Positions 1 through 12,543 of a stretch of 64,000 nt of DNA are shown here, piece by piece; positions within the stretch are counted from its first letter, which is position 1, and each line of letters begins with the position of its first letter. The stretch lies in assembly GCA_907163375.1 (NCBI GenBank), contig CAJQUW010008944.1, forward strand, positions 62,001-126,000. The letters are read 5' to 3'. The notes under the pieces are model-generated. The model searched no databases. It was given only the letters and a program-made list of their open reading frames with translations, and was not told where the DNA came from. The translations under genes were made by a program, and so were the position numbers. The DNA comes from Prostheceraeus crozeri (taxonomy: Eukaryota; Platyhelminthes; Polycladida; Euryleptidae).

Positions 1-928
1 AGTTGCCATGGGAAAAGCCTTCACTGGCTCATTCTGAAATATATTCATGAACCGTTTGGGAACAGTTCCCCCTCCCCTTTACTTTCCCTTTCTCACTCAA
101 CCTGCGGCCTCAAAGCGGTGAAAGGGTGAAAACGGAGTCGCAATAAGGCTTTGTCGTCTGAAGCTCATGCTTCTTTGGGTTCTACCTTGTCGGAAAGGTT
201 TATTGTCGGCGGTTTGTGACCGTGCTCCGGCTAACTAGCAGGCTCTCGAATATTATTTTTATTTTACTGGTCATTGAATTTATTTATGTTTGATTAATTT
301 TTCATTCTTTTTCTCCACGTTTGTTTATTTTAAATGTGTGGTAGGCTTCGGCCGTCCCAATTAACACCACCCCCTGATTTGCAAGATATGAACAGTCATC
401 AGATGTTTCATGTTGTTGAATCAGGTTTTTGGGCATGGCACTTATTTGGCTCATTTGTGATCAAACTTCCTTCCACTGCTCTCTTTTGCACTTCCCCATT
501 TGTTACAGGTTAAGGTGTGACAGATCCAACGTATTCACGGCATACAGGCGTCAGGTAGTTCGAGGGTCCCGAACCCACTGGTAATGCTTTGGGAGGCAGG
601 CCCGGTCAACTGCTCGAAAAAAGGCGGTACAGTTCCACTGCTACGGACATGCGTGGGTAGCTTTACTGAGGGGTTTAGCCCGTGTAGCTGTATCCGGTTC
701 CTCTGTGGCCTACTTGACTTGTACCCATTGTTACGGCAAAGGGGTTCTCATTTGGGTTTCTTCAAGCTTTTGCGACATGAACTGTGCCTATAAGTGTCTT
801 TTTTCCGTATTATTTATTGCAGCTTTGTTGCTATTATTTACGTTTTTCTGATGCCTTCCAAAGTTTCTTGTATCACTTTGTTGTACAGTATAATTTTCGT
901 TTATTTGATTGATATTCTATGAGAAATT

Positions 929-3900
929 ATGAAAATGAGAAAGAAACACAAGAAACGTAGTCAAGCCGTCAAGCTCAAAGCCTCTCTCAGGATCAGCTTC
1001 TGCAACGTAAGAGGACTGAGGTCCAATTACGACGACATCAACATCTTCCAGCAAGGTAAGTCACCAGATCTTCTAGCCCTGTCGGAAACCAGGTTAGATC
1101 CCAGTGTGTCATCAAGCGACGTTACTCCTGATGGATACATATTTCACCGGATGGATAAAGCACCTTGTCATGGTCTTGGAGTCTATGCCAAGACAAGCCT
1201 TCCCTTGAGAAGGCTTCGTAGCTCAGAGGATCCAAGGCATGAGTATCTTGCCTTCATTGCGCCGCTGCAGAAGACCACTCTTCTTCTATTTTTCTTATAC
1301 CGCTCTCTATCAACTAATGCTGATATTTTCAATGTTCTTTCTGACAAGATCGATTATCTTCTACAAGAGTATCCCAGCGCTGAAGTTGCCGTTTTTGGTG
1401 ACTTCAACGTGCACAATGTTGACTGGCTTGTGCACTCACGCACCACCGATCTCTCCGGTCAGGCAGCCCAGGATTTCGCTGTCTCTCACAACCTTAGTCA
1501 AATTGTCACTTGTCCTACCAGAGTGCCTCACCGAGCTGGGGATACTGGATATCTCCTTGACCTGTTTCTCACCTCAAATCCAACTTGTTTTTCACACAAG
1601 GTTACTTCTCCCCTCGGCACGTCTGATCACTGTGTTATCACAGTTTCTGGCAAACATGTTTGCTCCACACCGTCTGCACCCTTCCATAGAACAGTTTATT
1701 AATTCTCCAAAGCAGACTGGTGTGGCTTCCGCACTTTTCTTAGTCAAGTTCAAGCTGAGAATTTGATTCTGAGCGAGAACGTCCACAAGTCGGCGCAAGA
1801 ACTGACAGAGTGGCTTCAGATAGGGATGTTGGCCTACATTCCTCACCGTACTTTCCAAATGAAGCCCCACTCACAACCTTGGTTTACACCAGAATGTGCA
1901 GCTGCAAGTTGCCAGCGTGACCACTTTTTCCATAAGTATCCATAAGTATTCCATAAGTTCCCTCCTTCAGCGAGAACGTCCACAAGTCGGCGCAAGAACT
2001 GACAGAGTGGCTTCAGATAGGGATGTTGGCCTACATTCCTCACCGTACTTTCCAAATGAAGCCCCACTCACAACCTTGGTTTACACCAGAATGTGCAGCT
2101 GCAAGTTGCCAGCGTGACCACTTTTTCCATAAGTATAGGCGTGACAGTACCGCTGGCAATCTTGAATTGTACAAAACCGCACGTAGAAATTGCAAGGAAA
2201 CCATACATCAGGCCAAAAGCCGTTACACTTTGTATGTACGGAAATCCATTGCTACCCAAAAGCTTGGCTCTAAGGACTTCTGGAGGATTTACAACAGTGT
2301 CACCAATAGGAACAAATCCTCCATCCCAGCACTTCGTCATGCCGAAGTCAGTACTTCTATGGCGACAACCTCAGCAGACAAAGCCGAGCTTCTTTGCAAG
2401 GAGTTTGCGAAGAATTCGTCATTAGACGATGGAGGTAGAATTCCACCTCCAATTCCAACGCGCACTGATGAGACAGTTAGTCCTCCTTCAGTCACAGTCC
2501 GAAACGTCAAAAAGATCATCGCCGGTCTCGATAGCTCTACGTCTAGTGGACCAGATGGCATCCCGGTTTCGGTCTTCAAGCATCTCTCACCTGAGCTTTC
2601 TCCACTTTTATCTAAACTGTTTAGTGGATGTGTATCCACCGGTGAGTTTCCCTCTTGTTGGAAAGTAGCTTCCGTGGTTCCAGTTCCAAAGAAAGGTTCT
2701 GACTCATCTCTTCCATCTAGTTACCGTCCTATCAGCCTGCTTCCAATTGCTGGCAAGATTTTTGAAGCAGTGATTAACCAACACATTGTTAACTTCCTTG
2801 AAACTCAGAACCTTCTATCAGAAGAACAGTATGGCTTCAGGCACTCTCGATCAACTGCAGATCTTCTTTCATATGTCACTGAACATGTGAGTCGTGTCCT
2901 TGACAGACAAGGTGAGACGAGATCAGTTGCCCTGGATATTTCCAAGGCATTCGATAAAGTCTGGCATCAGGGACTCCTTATGAAGCTAAAGTCCTATGGA
3001 GTTGCTGATCAACTCCACAACCTTCTTGATTCTTTCCTTAGTGACCGGCAGATATCTGTCGTCTTAGATGGACAAAAGTCTTCCACCAAGTCTGTCAATG
3101 CAGGAGTTCCTCAAGGGTCAATTTTGGGACCCACTCTTTTTCTGCTGTACATCAACGACCTCCCAGACTGCCTAGTGAGTAAATTGGTGATGTATGCAGA
3201 TGACACAACACTCTTTAATTCCAATGAGCGACTCGCTAAAAACACTCAGCAACGTCAGCAGTTATGCGACGTTCTTAATGAAGACTTACGCAGGGTCTCA
3301 GAATGGGGAGCCAATTGGCTTGTTTCCTTCAATCCTTCAAAAACTCAGAGTATTCTGCACTCACGACTTAAAGGAGATGATGATGATCATAGCATTAAGA
3401 TGTCAGATAATAGGATCAGAGAACAAGATTCCATCTCCTTCCTTGGATTGTCGGTTACGAAAGACTTGTCATGGAAACCGTACATCCAATCCATTAGCAA
3501 GCAGGCAGCTCAATGCATTGGTAGTCTCTATCGTGCCAGCAGCTATCTTTCACCACAGACTGTCTGCTATCTTTACAAGTCCACTATTTGTCCTCTGATG
3601 GAGTATTGTTGTCATCTGTGGGCAGGCGCTCCACAAACGCATTTTAACCTCCTTCAACGGGTTGAGAAACGTATCAAGAATCTCATGGGTGAAAAGCTTG
3701 CTAGCAAGTTGCAGCCGCTCTCCGTCAGACGGGATGTTGCTTCACTCAGTCTCTTCTACAGGTACTATTTCGGTAGAAGCAGCTCTGCAGTAAATGAGTG
3801 CGTACCCAAACCTTAGATCTTCTCCAGAAGCACACGCAAAGCTAATGCATTCACATGCTATAATGTGAGCTTAGAACGCGCACGTACTGTGAGTCGCTCG

Positions 3901-4023
3901 AAAAGCTTTTTTGTTCGCACGGCACAGCTTTGGAATCAGCTTCCCCAGACCACTTTCCCTGACCAATACAATCTTGATACTTTCAAGAGGCGTGCGAATA
4001 GGTTTCTGATGGGGACTGCTTAA
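929..4023 (+). pseudogene. LINE ORF2: AP endonuclease plus reverse transcriptase, broken by two stops and a duplication
   Basis: The ATG at 929 opens an exonuclease/endonuclease/phosphatase-type domain with its catalytic landmarks: FCNVRG (Asn), LALSETRLD (Glu), VAVFGDFNVHNVDW (Asp) and GTSDHCV (Asp-His). The RT domain follows with LDISKAFDKVWH, a VPQGSILGP-type motif and MYADDTTLF, the catalytic aspartates. The C-terminus has the usual LWNQLP and FKRRANRFL block and ends at the TAA at 4021-4023. Three lesions are visible: an in-frame TAA at 1700-1702, a 197-bp tandem duplication (1772-2136) that shifts the frame, and a TAG at 3814-3816. All segments upstream and downstream of the stops stay in register. 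Discounting one duplicate, the span is exactly 966 codons, a normal length for the family. It is therefore one gene that decayed recently. Confidence 0.9.
1772..2136 (+). repeat. 197-bp tandem duplication inside the LINE ORF
   Basis: Bases 1772-1939 recur at 1969-2136 with essentially perfect identity. A 29-bp spacer (1940-1968) is built from partial reiterations of the unit's last bases (CATAAGTAT). The period of 197 is not a multiple of three, so the duplication alone breaks the frame between the endonuclease and RT. The near identity says it is young. Confidence 0.95.
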
Positions 4024-4162
4024 TCAGATTAGAAGATCTGTTTTTTTTATTTTATTTTATTTATTTAAAATAATACAATTTGTTACTTTTCATTGAGTAA
4101 CCCCTAGCTTCGTTCATGGCTCATAGCTGTGCTAAGGGTAAAAATTCAGTAACAAAAAAAAA

Positions 4163-6044
4163 CAGGCTGCTTTATTATCTTTTCCACAAAACCGAATACT
4201 TGGGTAAGATATCAGTATGATATATTTGTGATTTGGACCAACTGCGTAAGTGATTTTGATAAATTTGTGGTTCATTTGAATGGTCATTATCCGAACATAA
4301 AGCTAGAAAATAAATAAATCATAACGTCAAATTGCCGGATTAGAAATTTACATAAAAAATAGCAATTTAGAATAACATTCACATTCACATTTCATCTTAC
4401 TGAGAAGTCCTATCATCCTAAACATGCACACCAACTCATAGTTTACAGTCAGCTATATAGGGCTGCAACTCACAGTTAATCAAAATCCAATTCTCTCTCT
4501 CTCCCCACGAGCAAGTGAGATCGCTTCAACCATAATTCGCAACTCAATTAATTTTAGAGACAGTAGTTCTACTCTCCAAAGTCTTACCAAGTAGTAGCTT
4601 TAAACTATTGCAAAATCTGGTAGAAGCGTTTAAGTTAATTGCCGCACACGGGAGGTTTCGATTAGTCATCATCAAAAAGACAATTAGTCTAGACAATTAG
4701 TTATTGGCGAAGAAATAATGTTTAAAACCCAAAAAAACACACAGATACTTCCCGACGATTCTTGTCACCGACACATACTCATGGGACTTTGTGAATCTAT
4801 ACAATTGAAATAACAATGCTTATAAAGGCTGGGCATATATTCATCAGCGGTAATCACTATTCATCAGCTCGTGTTTTCGGTTCATTGTAGGCTTGTGAAG
4901 ATCAATAAGTTTAGCTTCAGAGATCCGAGTACGGACAGGGTCAGTCTGACAATCAAGAAAGTCAATACTAAAATCATCAATAAAATAAAATCACTAGTAC
5001 TTGCGATTGCGACATATGTCGCAAATTGTCCAACCACTATAACTGTAAATCGCGCTATTTTGTTTACAGCTTGCGTTGTAACCTTTGTAACGATGTCTTG
5101 ATGCAACTCCCCGGGACGAGGTCTGACCGTGACTTTCAGGTTGCGAAATGTCATATCTAATGCAGAAGCAAAGACTAAGTAATTCTTAAATTTTCGGTAG
5201 TTTCAAACAAAAGTTCTTCTTAAACATATTGCAGTGGGTAACTAGTGCTAACCACCATCAACTTACTGCAGTTACCTGAACACTAGCATCCTCATCCCAC
5301 CTTGTCTCAAGGCAGGAATCAACAAGTCTCCTAAGAGGCTTGCATTCTTTAATTCTGACACTTGCTCCCGTCTGCTTTAGGCCACTTCATCTAAATATTG
5401 GCATGTCATGATGACAATTATAATGCTATGTGCTTTCTTCCCACGGAATGATGATCAGAAAAACATTAGAGAAGAAAGGCAGAAAAAATCAGATTTAATT
5501 GCAATGATTATAGAAGTTCCAAGATTTCATAATAGAAGAATTTTTGATTAATTAGCTTGGTAAAGATGTTCTAGCAACAGATTTTGCCTTCCTGTTCCTA
5601 TTTTGTGAGAGTCAAATAAGCGTATGCCTTGAGGCAGATGCAGTAAATGCTATATTCAAATTCCAGGTTACTTTTGAAGTATTCCCTAGACAAAACTGTC
5701 GCTCTTGAAATGTTTAGAAACAACGACAGTATAGATACTTCCCTTGTCATATTCCACGTTGCATCTATCAATCGTTGAGTGAAGATAAATGCATTGCAAG
5801 TGTCAGCGCGCACAATTTGTTGCCAGCAAGTTTCACATGTATTCTCTTAAATTATATATTTATTAGCGGTAGTTCAAATTGCCTCTGAGACTCATAGAGT
5901 CAAATTCACATCACATGGCAATTGGCTAAAATTACTACAAAATCGCAATATCACGATGTCACAATTAATATAAGAGACGCTTTACATCAGCCATGTATGA
6001 TTTCGACATAATCCGAGCATAATTTTTGAGCATGAAAGGGGATG
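4163..6044. other. No gene recognised; AT-rich unique-looking sequence
   Basis: Short open frames occur on both strands (for example 4871-5154). None has motifs, a plausible start context or coding-like composition. A perfect short palindrome (GCGACATATGTCGC) lies near 5010-5025. I see nothing else supportable. Confidence 0.5.
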
Positions 6045-6155
6045 CGGTCGCCTGGGTGAAATCTGATGGTCTGCTAGGTAATGTTGCTACCAAACCGTAA
6101 TGCGGCTGCCAAATCACATTCAATTCTATTGGTTGCTATCTAATTTCTTTTGTCT
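6045..6155 (+). repeat. Dispersed repeat; inverted partner at 34796-34912
   Basis: About 110 bp beginning GGTCGCCTGGGTGAAATCTG match the reverse complement of 34796-34912 with small indels. This is an unclassified interspersed repeat, probably a MITE fragment. No terminal repeats were identified. Confidence 0.7.
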
Positions 6156-6788
6156 TAATTTCTTTGCAAAGATGCACCGTTACCAGATCATCTGGAAGCC
6201 ATGATCTTAAACTACACTGGAACTTCTCACATTTTCCTCACATTGACTAGTTATTCTACTTATAAATTATCAGTAGTAGATATACTACCAATCTTCACGC
6301 GGCATTCGTATTTTGTATTCTGCAAACATGAAAGATAATCGACCTTTCTGAAGCAGTTTGGATTAGAATTCAGATCTACTCTCTTTCTAACGCCATATGC
6401 TGAAATGATTAAATTCAATTAGATAGAGCGATAACTTCACTACAACCACATTCATCTATGTATCTCAAACATAATTGTACTTGTTCTTTTATGAATATAA
6501 AATAGTGCATAATCATTTCGGATTGATTGATGGCTTAATTTGAAATTTGCATAATGTACATTGTTCATAGTTGTAAACTTATTGACATAATAAGTTTAAA
6601 CATAAAATCTTTCAGACTTCCATGGAATGTAATCAAACTCATTGTTGTAAGTTTGATTCGAAGTTGAGCGATGTTCATGAACAAAATGCCTCAAGTCATC
6701 ATATCTTAATTTGCAAAATTCGCGTTGGAGTTGACATTTAATGTTCATGAACATCATGCCTTGAGAAACCTGATATTTCACTGATCAA
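6156..6788. other. No gene recognised
   Basis: AT-rich sequence with only short frames. It contains two close copies of the motif TGTTCATGAACA-like sequence near 6670 and 6745. Nothing else is supported. Confidence 0.4.
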
Positions 6789-7060
6789 TTTGACATGCAT
6801 GTACATGTCACTTGCCTTAGTGGTGTTAGTATTGACCAGTAGTATACAAGAAAACGATTCAACGTGATTGATGGAGAGTTTCAAGACAGATACGATTTTT
6901 AATGAAAATTGAATGACAGTGTGAACTTGCCGACATCTTATTCATAATGCAAAGATTTTTATGATTCTTTGAATGAACAAAAATCGTCGGCTTTAAATGA
7001 TTGTTAGCACTTCTGAAAATTTAGTTATTCATTAATATTTCAATTTAAAATCTCATTCCG
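6789..7060 (+). repeat. Dispersed repeat; inverted partner at 27238-27497
   Basis: The reverse complement of 27238-27497 aligns across this interval. It includes the shared stretch around GTGAACTTGCCG (6920) and the block reading CTGAAAATTTAGTT near 7015. Unclassified non-coding interspersed repeat. Confidence 0.75.
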
Positions 7061-7137
7061 ATTCTTGATATGTAAAACTACAATAAAGATATATTATTGC
7101 TCATCAAAATATTACATTTTTGTTGTTGTCATACAAA

Positions 7138-8050
7138 AGTAATTTCACTAAAGGCATCTCAAGGAACGCAAAAATGAGTCCCAAAAAGCATTGAATTCGG
7201 AGATCACCAATCATGTTATGGAGACTGATCAGGTGGTGTCCTTTGACGAAATTCGTAGTACTGATGGGGCGAAAAAATGGGTGCAACGAATCACTGCAGA
7301 TACTATATTTGCGCAACAAGACTAGAGTTAACGTCAGATCTTCTTATGATGCTTCAATATAATTTTTCTTGCATGAATTCGTTCTTTCAAGTAATTTTGG
7401 CTTTATAAACGTGTTACTTTCAGCTTTAATCAGTATTATGTTACCATTGACTCATTTTGTAAAGAAACTGTTTCATGTGAATCTCACAATAAATCATTAT
7501 GCGCATGATGTACCTCGATCGAATGCACTCGAAACATTGAGTTTTGCTACCAACAGCAGAGGGGACTTTCTGATGATTTGGAAAAGTGATTCCACAAGGT
7601 GAGAAAAAGCAACAAATATTTGATGAGAATGAGGATTTAATGACAAGATGACAAGTACATCAGGGAAGAGCTTCATCACAATGTTTGATTGGCACGAGGA
7701 AGAGCCGACACCGAAAGTTGGAGAATGTGGATGAAAATGAGGTCAATTGATTGATGACGAAGGAGTTGATACAGGAGGGGACTTCTGGCTGAATATGTAA
7801 AGCACCGTCCTACCACCGCCTACTATCGTGACAAGATCGCTTTCGGTGTAATGTTGTTCTCGATGAGAGTTATACTGCGATTCCTCATTTCCGTAGGCGC
7901 TACGGAAGAACACCATCATCTCGTTATACTCGTCCGTCTCTTTGCTCGTCACCTCGAAAAGTGGTTCATGCAAATTCTGTACCTGAATCATGAACCTTTC
8001 TAATCACATTCCCAGTGAATATAGGGGATAGTTGGGCGACGACTTTGGAA
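7138..8050 (+). repeat. Dispersed ~0.9-kb repeat, second copy at 25276-26185
   Basis: Both copies share, in the same order, AAGGCATCTCAAGGAA, GATGGGGCGAAA, CCATTGACTCATTTTGTAAA, GAAGAGCCGACA and CCGTCCTACCACCGCCTACT. The two copies then differ by unrelated stretches of about 100 bp and rejoin near GAATATRGGRGA (8020 and 26140). Several fragments look coding-derived, but no frame is kept in both copies. Probably an old retroelement or non-autonomous element; family unknown. Confidence 0.8.
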
Positions 8051-9844
8051 TAATTGGAATAATTAATAAATTAAATAATGATATTAATAGTAATATTTGG
8101 AATAATTCAATCTAAATGGGAAGGAGACCCTTTAGCATCTCTGCATCGTTATTTGCATTATGAAATTTCTGCCTGCCTCATGGGGGGGGGCGGTGAAGAG
8201 TGAATGCAGAGCGCTTCGCGTGGCTTACGGGAGCTGAGAGAACTCCCATTGTTAAGTCTTGATGTATGAGGCGAAGTTTGTGTAAAGGCGGATTATATAT
8301 TTATCACACAGCGATTACATGTTTATGGGATTCGAGGATGAACAGGATCTGTTTACTTGTGGGAATCGAAAAGGCAAAGATTGATGTACAAGATTTGTTT
8401 ACATGTGCGGATCGCAAAAAGCATACTGTATTTATTGATGGGATGAATTTAATGACAGGATCAGTTTACATGTGGGAAACGCAACAATTGAATGATGTCT
8501 GATTTATCTTTGTGACATTTCTTTCAAGACATATCATTACCTATTCAGTATTTTGTCAGCCACTATGTGTGGGACCCCGCTCGTCTGGGTTTGAGTGTTC
8601 AGGTTAGGGGTCGAAACACAACTAGACGAGTACCTGCTGATGACTGACGGACTGCAGTATTATGTTTTATATCCCTTAATCGGTAGCTGAAGTAGTGGTC
8701 GATGTATTGTATTTCAAATGAAGAAATGTGGAATTACATGAAGTACTATAGACGGATGAAGAAACTGGCGGCAACAAATTCAAGTGAAGAAATAGTATTT
8801 CCCATGTGTAGTCTTAGGTATAGTGTGTATAGTTTCATTGCTTTCGGTGTAGTAGAGTGTCATTGTAGTTCTATTGTTTGCCTCCATTATCCACTTTCCA
8901 CTTATCCACTTAGTGTAGTGTCAGAATCGGTGTAGTAGCATCGTTGTATTTCCATGTTTTACCTCCACTTTTCCAATTTTTATTCATCGGTCTCCTGTTG
9001 TTTTATAATATCCATTTTTAATTTCCTTAACCTATGGTGACCATTGTCTTATTCTATTTCCACTATCAGCATCTGTAGTCGGTACAGTATATTAGACGTC
9101 TGTTTTGAACGTGTATGCGGCAGTGTTTGGAATCTATGGTATTAGTATATTAACAGCAAGAATGAGTAGTGTTACAAGTCTTAAGATTTCCATTTTTACC
9201 AGATATTGGGCCAAAGCTGATCAATTTTAATTCGTTGCCACGAGAAAGCTACATTGAGTTCTTTTAAGAACTGATTAATCCAATGGTTACAGTAGCATTG
9301 CATCTGTACACTTGCGGATTGGAGAACGCCATCAGTCCTCATTAGGACTACTTCGATTAATAATTTGAATTAGTAAGCATTATATTCTATTATATATGGC
9401 TGCTGGGATGACTTTCATCATCGTATGAGAATTTTCCTACATTGATGCGCACATCATTTTCCTTAATTGTGGATACAATTCCTGAATAATTTATTGACAA
9501 TTTCATTGTGTAAGAGATCTGGCAAGTTCTTCAGATTTGTATTTCTTTGCATTTGAATTTCGAGATTATCCAATGTTTCACTGAATTCAAGCTTGACATG
9601 CATGCAGCTCAGTGTGATTATTCTAAATACTCAATTATCATTGAAGTATCGTTTTGTTGTGCTGGAGTTTGCTCATGACGTGTCAGAAGAACAAATCTTT
9701 AATTTCAATTAATTGACAATGTTAGAGAGTATTTTTTTCTGAAACCACATTTTCAGAAATATCCTCATAATAATATCATTAACTCTCATTACATTCTGAA
9801 GCCAAAATATCATGGGAGTTCATGGTTACATCAGAATGACATTT
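8051..9844. other. No gene recognised; two weak local repeats
   Basis: Between 8343 and 8482 a degenerate motif (AGGATCTGTTTACTTGTGGG and similar) occurs three times, at 8343, 8391 and 8457, inside an open frame of 78 codons that I cannot identify. Near 8845 and 8928 a second motif, CGGTGTAGTAG, begins two loosely similar blocks 83 bp apart. A G-run of about 10 lies near 8181. The rest is AT-rich sequence without supportable features. Confidence 0.45.
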
Positions 9845-9984
9845 CCGTGAGGGAATGATTCGGAAGATATTTTTAAAAGTACAGGAAAGATGCCATCACT
9901 GCCAGGCGATTTGATGGTTTTTAAGTCTTTTAGTAGTTTGAGGACTTGTGGCTGGGTGCAAATGGGAGGAGTAGTTGGAGAATG
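9845..9984 (-). pseudogene. LINE reverse-transcriptase fragment
   Basis: Read on the minus strand from 9984, the frame contains VLKLLKDLKTIKSPGSDGI followed by FPVLLK. This is the conserved N-terminal RT block (K-S-P-G-x-D-G-I-x-P) of Jockey/CR1/I-type LINEs. About 46 codons are recognisable before similarity is lost. No catalytic YADD segment is present nearby. It is an old, truncated copy unrelated in position to the LINE at the window start. Confidence 0.7.
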
Positions 9985-11866
9985 AAAAGTGATGACTCGC
10001 TTCAAAGCAACCAGCGGAATTTCTGTTGATGCAATCCATTACTTCGTAAACATCAGAATATAAGGAGATTATTTTGTTGGTTGAATTGTTTTCTTTTCCC
10101 ACAAATGTCTCTTACCATTGAGCACACGCCTGTGGAGGATCTCCTCATATTGACACTTCATATTTTCTTAGATATACGTACATTTTTCGATCTGTATTTT
10201 CGCTTTGTGATCATCATAATGATTATCATTTGTGACCATCTATGATAGTCCTAGTAACCATGAACTGGGATCATGTTCATCCCTACAAAAGAGTACAATT
10301 CCCATTCTGCTGCTCTGTGATGCTCACTGCATTGACAAGTTTATTAGCAAGCTGAAAGAAGCTTTCTGGTGGCTCCGAAAATGATGCTTAACGTCACACA
10401 ATATTTCTGACATAATAGTGAGAACATGTTTCAGGGGTGTTGGAGAATTGGAGGCATGGAACAAAACTCATGTACATGAACAGATGAATGTGGTCCGATC
10501 AATTGCGCAATCACAATGCAGCGCATTATAGAAAACTCATCACCGGTGAAAATATGAAAGTAAGCAATAATGTACAGAGAGAAAGCATTTACAAATCTAG
10601 CAATGTTCTTTAACCGGCATGACGGGACTGGGCCGCTACCGGTCACTCAGTTCGACCAACACGGACCCGGCCCGGTACGCAACTTTTCATACCGGTTCCA
10701 CCTCTCGTCTCAGCCGCTCCGAATGACGTTTGCTGAGAGACAGCTATCAAACATTATCGCAATTTAAAGACTGAAGCCATCCCACGAACAAAACTATCTA
10801 AGAATTCTTTTATCGAATCTTGTCGAACAATTTTTTTCATTTTCACTCCATGCGTTTCAATGCGATTTTTCCTGAAAAGTTATCGTTCAATGATTCTTGA
10901 GATGTGAGTCAATGAAGGATATTATTCTCATATTTCTATTATCATAAATGATTCACCTCATACGGTTTGTTGCAACTACATTGCTTTACTCGCTGCACGG
11001 GCTTTCATGAAACTCACTTTCATTATTTCTTGAACGAGTCATTTCTACATATTGACATGGAAGAATCAATACTTGCCCTAAAGCTTAAAGTTGAAGACAT
11101 TACTCAAACAATAGCAACTTTAACATTAGTAAGAAAGTTACATCTGCATTTCACTTTCTGTCTCTTTAGAATTAATTCTGCTGTCTCCAAGCATGTTGTA
11201 TTTGCACAACAAGCTCATAAATCATGGTCTCACTCATTTCCAGGATATTTCAAGCAATATCTTGCAAGAGCGCATGAATCTTGGATTGACATTCTGTACA
11301 CAATAGCTTGAATTCAAATAATGGTGGTCATAGCTTGTGAGGAACCATTGAAGTGGAAAAAGACAGCTGGCACTCGGCTGAGAGCAATGATTCTCTTCAC
11401 TTTCTTTCAGGAACTAGTGAAAGAATGACTCATGCGTATGTCAATATGGCCACTGTAATGCAGGAAAGGGAAGACACACAAGCGGTATTGAGTTCGAGAG
11501 CTGCTGAAGTTTTGTTTCTAAATTCGTGCGCGAACTTCTCATTATTATTTTTAATTTGTAGATTGTCAACATCAGTAGAACGACAATTAGTAACTCTTTT
11601 TCTACTGATGTCCAATACATTGCACAATCTTCAAACATTTTTTTAAAAAAACTGACATGATGATTGACGATTTAATTTTGCATGATATGTATTATTATAT
11701 ATCTAATCTTCTGTTCAAAATTATCTCAACCCAACGATTGAAGTGATATGCTCATCATCATAAAATATGAGATAACCAAAAGTTATGAATATATTCGTAA
11801 TTTTTTGATTTGCCACTAGAATTCACCATTTTTTACATCGATATGTTGTATGTACAATCATTTAAG
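9985..11866. other. No gene recognised
   Basis: Contains a GC-rich patch at 10610-10740 with repeated CCGG-type words (GGGCCGCTACCGGT, CCCGGCCCGG). It may be one end of a decayed DNA transposon, but no partner end was found. A 114-codon open frame at 10967-11311 resembles nothing I know and has no splice or start signals that I trust. Confidence 0.4.
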
Positions 11867-11868
11867 TA

Positions 11869-12486
11869 CACTGTAAACTGTAGACAGCCAAAAATCTTGC
11901 AACAGACAATATCAGACAATCAACGGCCAAAAGTGTCTGTTCAGAGCAGACAAGATGAGACAATTATTCGCCAAAATATCAGACAACTCTGTCTACTTTT
12001 CTATAAGTATTGTCTCTCAAACTCAGTGTGTTTAAATCTGATCAGACTATTCAACGACAGCTAATGGTAACTTACTCTGATACTTTACAAGTCCCTACTG
12101 TCAAAGTTATCTATAAAGAAGTATATAGACCCTTAAAAGCTGTAAAAAACATTGTAAAAACAGAATTAAAAGATAACATCAATACGTGAAATATCCAGAC
12201 CTGTTATTGCCATGCCTCAAGGTGTATACAAAGACCCCTACTTATTTACAACATTGTATATTCTATAATTGAAAATTATCAAGGATACCATCCAATTTCA
12301 ATAAAAGTGTATATATTAGTCACAAGTAGTATGATAGGCAGTAAACGCAATAATGTAAATTAGTTCGTGCGATGAGACAAAAATTGTCTGACAAGCAGGA
12401 AATTTGTCTGATAAAACACAGTAACTGCCAAAATACTGATGTGGCTCACAAATTGTTTGATAAGTGGCTGTTTACAGTTTACAGTG
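11869..12486. mobile_element. TA-flanked MITE (618 bp), CACTGTAAAC termini
   Basis: The left end CACTGTAAACTGTAGACAGC and the right end (reverse complement CACTGTAAACTGTAAACAGC) match over about 22 bp with one mismatch. Both are flanked by TA (11867-11868 and 12487-12488). Just inside each end, TCAGACAA and its complement TTGTCTGA recur several times in opposite orientations, as expected of subterminal transposase-binding repeats. No coding capacity. The TA duplication suggests a Tc1/mariner-type donor, though the CACTG start is also seen in other superfamilies. Confidence 0.85.
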
Positions 12487-12543
12487 TACAATGTTGTAAA
12501 TTAATTACTAAGATTCATGATAAATTAATAATATTTATGATGG

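Larger units (their letters stand above)
1..4162 (+). mobile_element. CR1/Jockey-group non-LTR retrotransposon (LINE), decayed
   Basis: The element has a presumed 5' leader (1-928), an EN-RT reading frame (929-4023), a short 3' UTR and a terminal A-run at about 4154-4162. The left boundary is not visible and may lie outside the window. I found no target-site duplication. The leader has no convincing ORF1; the only ORF in it (584-793) resembles nothing I know. LINEs of this type move by target-primed reverse transcription. This copy cannot encode an intact protein. Assignment to the CR1/Jockey group rests on the AP-type endonuclease plus RT motif style and would need a phylogeny to refine. Confidence 0.85.

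Noticed and set aside
584..793. Small ORF as LINE ORF1
   Set aside because: Only 69 codons, without zinc-knuckle, PHD or coiled-coil features; treated as 5' leader sequence.
4871..5154. Overlapping frames on both strands as a gene pair
   Set aside because: Hydrophobic and low-complexity, no start context or family; chance overlap in a locally stop-poor stretch.
10610..10740. GC-rich patch as a CpG-island promoter
   Set aside because: Only about 130 bp long, dominated by CCGG-type words like transposon ends, with no adjacent gene.
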